From positions 461-7,051 of the forward strand of contig DBVJ01000006.1 in assembly GCA_002308115.1 (NCBI GenBank): a stretch of 6,591 bases of DNA, written 5' to 3'. Shown in pieces: positions 4,853 through 6,591 of the stretch. The stretch's first letter is position 1. The number at the start of each line of letters is the position of its first letter. The stretch is from Lachnospiraceae bacterium UBA1267. Lineage in GTDB: Bacteria; Bacillota; Clostridia; Lachnospirales; Lachnospiraceae. The position numbers and the translations under genes are program-made. The notes below the pieces were generated by a model that ran no database searches, was not told where the DNA came from, and was given only the letters and a program-made list of their open reading frames with translations.

Positions 4853-6591
4853 ATGAATATCCCGGACAGCTATGAACTGATCCGCAAGGCCGAACTCCCG
4901 GAGATCGGCGCCGTTGCCTATCAGCTGCATCACAGGAAGACGCAGGCGAAGTTCCTGCTTCTTGAGACGGAAGACGACAACAAAGTCTTCTCGGTCACCT
5001 TTAAGACGACTCCTGAGAACTCCGAAGGAACCCCGCACATCCTGGAGCATTCGGTGCTCTGCGGATCGGAGCTTTTCCCCGTGAAAGATCCCTTCATGGA
5101 GCTCGCGAAGGGCTCATTGAACACCTTCTTGAATGCGTTTACCTATCCCGACCGCACCTCCTATCCGGTCGCGAGCCAGAACGAGGCGGATTTCCGGAAC
5201 CTGATGGCTGTCTATATGGACGCCGTCTTCCGCCCGAACATTTACAAGACCGACAAGATCCTCAGGCAGGAGGGCTGGCATTATGAAATGGAGGACACCG
5301 AAAGCCCGCTGAAGCTGAACGGCGTCGTCTACAACGAGATGCGCGGCGCCTATTCGGACCCGATGAGCGTTCTGGACACGGTCGCCATGGAGCGCCTCTA
5401 TCCCGGAACAACTTATGCCTATGACTCAGGCGGCGACCCGAAGGACATCCCGGGTCTGACACAGGAAAAGTTTCTGGCCTTCCACAAGCGGTTTTACCAC
5501 CCCTCCAACGGATGGTTCTATCTATACGGCAACATGGACTTTGAGGAACGGCTCAACTGGCTCCACGAAGCTTACCTTAGCCGTTACGAGGCGATCGATC
5601 CGAAGACCGACGTGCCTCTGGCCCCCCATAGCGGCGAAGTCCTCCGCGCAGTCTGTCCCTACAGCGTGCCGGAAGGCGACAGCGAAGCCAAATGCTATTT
5701 CCAGAAAGCCATCCGTGTCGGCGGATTGTTTGACCCGGTGGAATCTCTGGCCTATCAGATCCTGGCATTCGCGCTTTTGAACGCCCCGGGCGCCCCGGTG
5801 CGTCAGGCGCTTCTGGACGAAGGCATCTGCGCAAATGTATCCGGCTGTCATGCTTCGTGGTTCAGAGAGCCGAATTTCTCCATCGTCGCGCAGGACGCGG
5901 AGAAGGATGCGTTCGAACGTTTTGACGAAGTGCTGACCCGTGCGCTTTCGGAGCAGGCTGAGCGCGGGATCAATAAGCGCGCGCTCCTGGCGGGCATTAC
6001 GAATATCGAATTCACCATGCGCGAGGCGGATTACGGGAGCTTCCCGAGGGGCCTTGCCTATTGGAATATCCTTTCGGACGCCTGGCTGCACGATGAAAAT
6101 GAAGCCTTGGGGCTTCTTCATTTCGATCCGCTTTTCGTGAAACTCAGAGAACTTGTCCAGGGAGATTATTTCGAACAGCTTCTCCGCGATAAGATCCTGA
6201 ACAACACGGATGCGGTGCTCATCGCCCTGGAACCCGAGGAGGGCCTGACGGAGAAAGAAGACCGCGCGCTGGCAAAGAAACTCGCGGATTATAAAGCGTC
6301 CCTGTCCGAGGAAGAGATCCGTAAGATCGTCCGGGAGACCGCGGAACTCAGGGCTTATCAGGAAAAGCCATCTACGCCTGAAGAACTGGAGAGCGTGCCG
6401 CTTCTGGATCTTTCCGAGATCGATCCAGAGCCGCGCGCCGTGCACAATGAAGAGCGGGAGATCGCCGGCGTCCGGACCATTTACCATGAAGCGGTCACGA
6501 GCGGCATCGGCTATCTGGACGCGTTTTTCTCGCTTGAAGGGCTGCGCGGGGAAGACCTCGTCGTGGCAGGTCTTCTAAAGAACCTGTACAC
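4853..6591 (+). CDS. M16C (PreP/Cym1-like) zinc metallopeptidase, N-terminal 579 codons
   Basis: The reading frame is open from ATG 4853 to the window edge, so the C-terminus is missing; the family is usually about 970-1000 residues. The inverted zinc motif HILEH is at H62, E65 and H66, and the distal ligand is E162 in VVYNEMRGAYSDP, 100 residues on, the same spacing as in human PreP. The strip SLNTFLNAFTYPDRTSYPVASQN (about 90-110) is characteristic of this subfamily. Residues from about 190 form the second, non-catalytic M16 fold. Acidic and helical sequence from about 450 fits the start of the M16C-associated linker domain. No signal peptide is seen, so it is probably cytoplasmic, degrading short unfolded peptides inside a closed chamber. 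AGAGGA at 4841-4846 is a good ribosome binding site. It follows the terminator, so it should have its own promoter, but none is obvious. Confidence 0.95.
   Translation, partial: MNIPDSYELIRKAELPEIGAVAYQLHHRKTQAKFLLLETEDDNKVFSVTFKTTPENSEGTPHILEHSVLCGSELFPVKDPFMELAKGSLNTFLNAFTYPDRTSYPVASQNEADFRNLMAVYMDAVFRPNIYKTDKILRQEGWHYEMEDTESPLKLNGVVYNEMRGAYSDPMSVLDTVAMERLYPGTTYAYDSGGDPKDIPGLTQEKFLAFHKRFYHPSNGWFYLYGNMDFEERLNWLHEAYLSRYEAIDPKTDVPLAPHSGEVLRAVCPYSVPEGDSEAKCYFQKAIRVGGLFDPVESLAYQILAFALLNAPGAPVRQALLDEGICANVSGCHASWFREPNFSIVAQDAEKDAFERFDEVLTRALSEQAERGINKRALLAGITNIEFTMREADYGSFPRGLAYWNILSDAWLHDENEALGLLHFDPLFVKLRELVQGDYFEQLLRDKILNNTDAVLIALEPEEGLTEKEDRALAKKLADYKASLSEEEIRKIVRETAELRAYQEKPSTPEELESVPLLDLSEIDPEPRAVHNEEREIAGVRTIYHEAVTSGIGYLDAFFSLEGLRGEDLVVAGLLKNLY

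Noticed and set aside
5522..6487. A 321-codon open frame on the - strand opposite the M16C gene
   Set aside because: The + strand carries a clear M16C coding sequence; the antisense frame is a codon-bias shadow.
1..6591. Search for a mobile element, CRISPR array, phage, toxin-antitoxin or defence system
   Set aside because: No transposase, integrase, long inverted or direct repeats, spacer array or defence-type domain is visible; all genes are conserved housekeeping families on one strand.

Overview
The window looks like a chromosomal housekeeping segment of a GC-rich Clostridia-type Firmicute, plausibly Lachnospiraceae or a relative. This rests on the gene set (IreB/ReoM, the DUF1292 protein YrzB, RNase J, MtaB, a PreP-like M16C peptidase), on gene order resembling the alaS-yrzL-yrrK-yrzB-yrrL neighbourhood of Bacillus subtilis, and on strong GGAGG-type ribosome binding sites. 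Every gene lies on the + strand. I see no mobile element, CRISPR array, tRNA or rRNA, and no gene-free stretch longer than about 165 bp.

Region 1 (1-1385) is a translation-maintenance pair. It holds the last 29 codons of rsmE (16S rRNA m3U1498 methyltransferase), then mtaB (tRNA ms2t6A37 methylthiotransferase). The two are joined by a TTGA stop/start overlap with a GGAGGT site in front of the TTG. Region 2 (1386-1549) is an AT-rich island with a near-consensus, extended -10 sigma-A promoter and several short repeats.

Region 3 (1550-4745) is the operon that promoter probably drives: ireB, ruvX (GTGA overlap), the DUF1292 gene, a possible 36-codon ORF (ATGA overlap) spanning two hairpins, rnj (full-length RNase J), and a 134-residue membrane-anchored protein that matches only the N-terminal part of MltG/YceG. 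It closes with an intrinsic terminator at 4778-4810. The operon mixes RNA metabolism (RuvX in pre-16S processing, RNase J in mRNA decay and rRNA maturation) with cell-envelope control (IreB/ReoM under a PASTA kinase, MltG-like protein). That combination is a conserved Firmicute arrangement, not a new system.

Region 4 (4853-6591) is the first 579 codons of an M16C zinc metallopeptidase of the PreP/Cym1 type, cut by the window end. I did not find an undescribed multi-gene system. The items most worth a second look are the catalytic-domain-less MltG-like protein in the mltG position, the hairpin-bearing leader and overlapping small ORF in front of rnj, and the repeat architecture around the ireB promoter.
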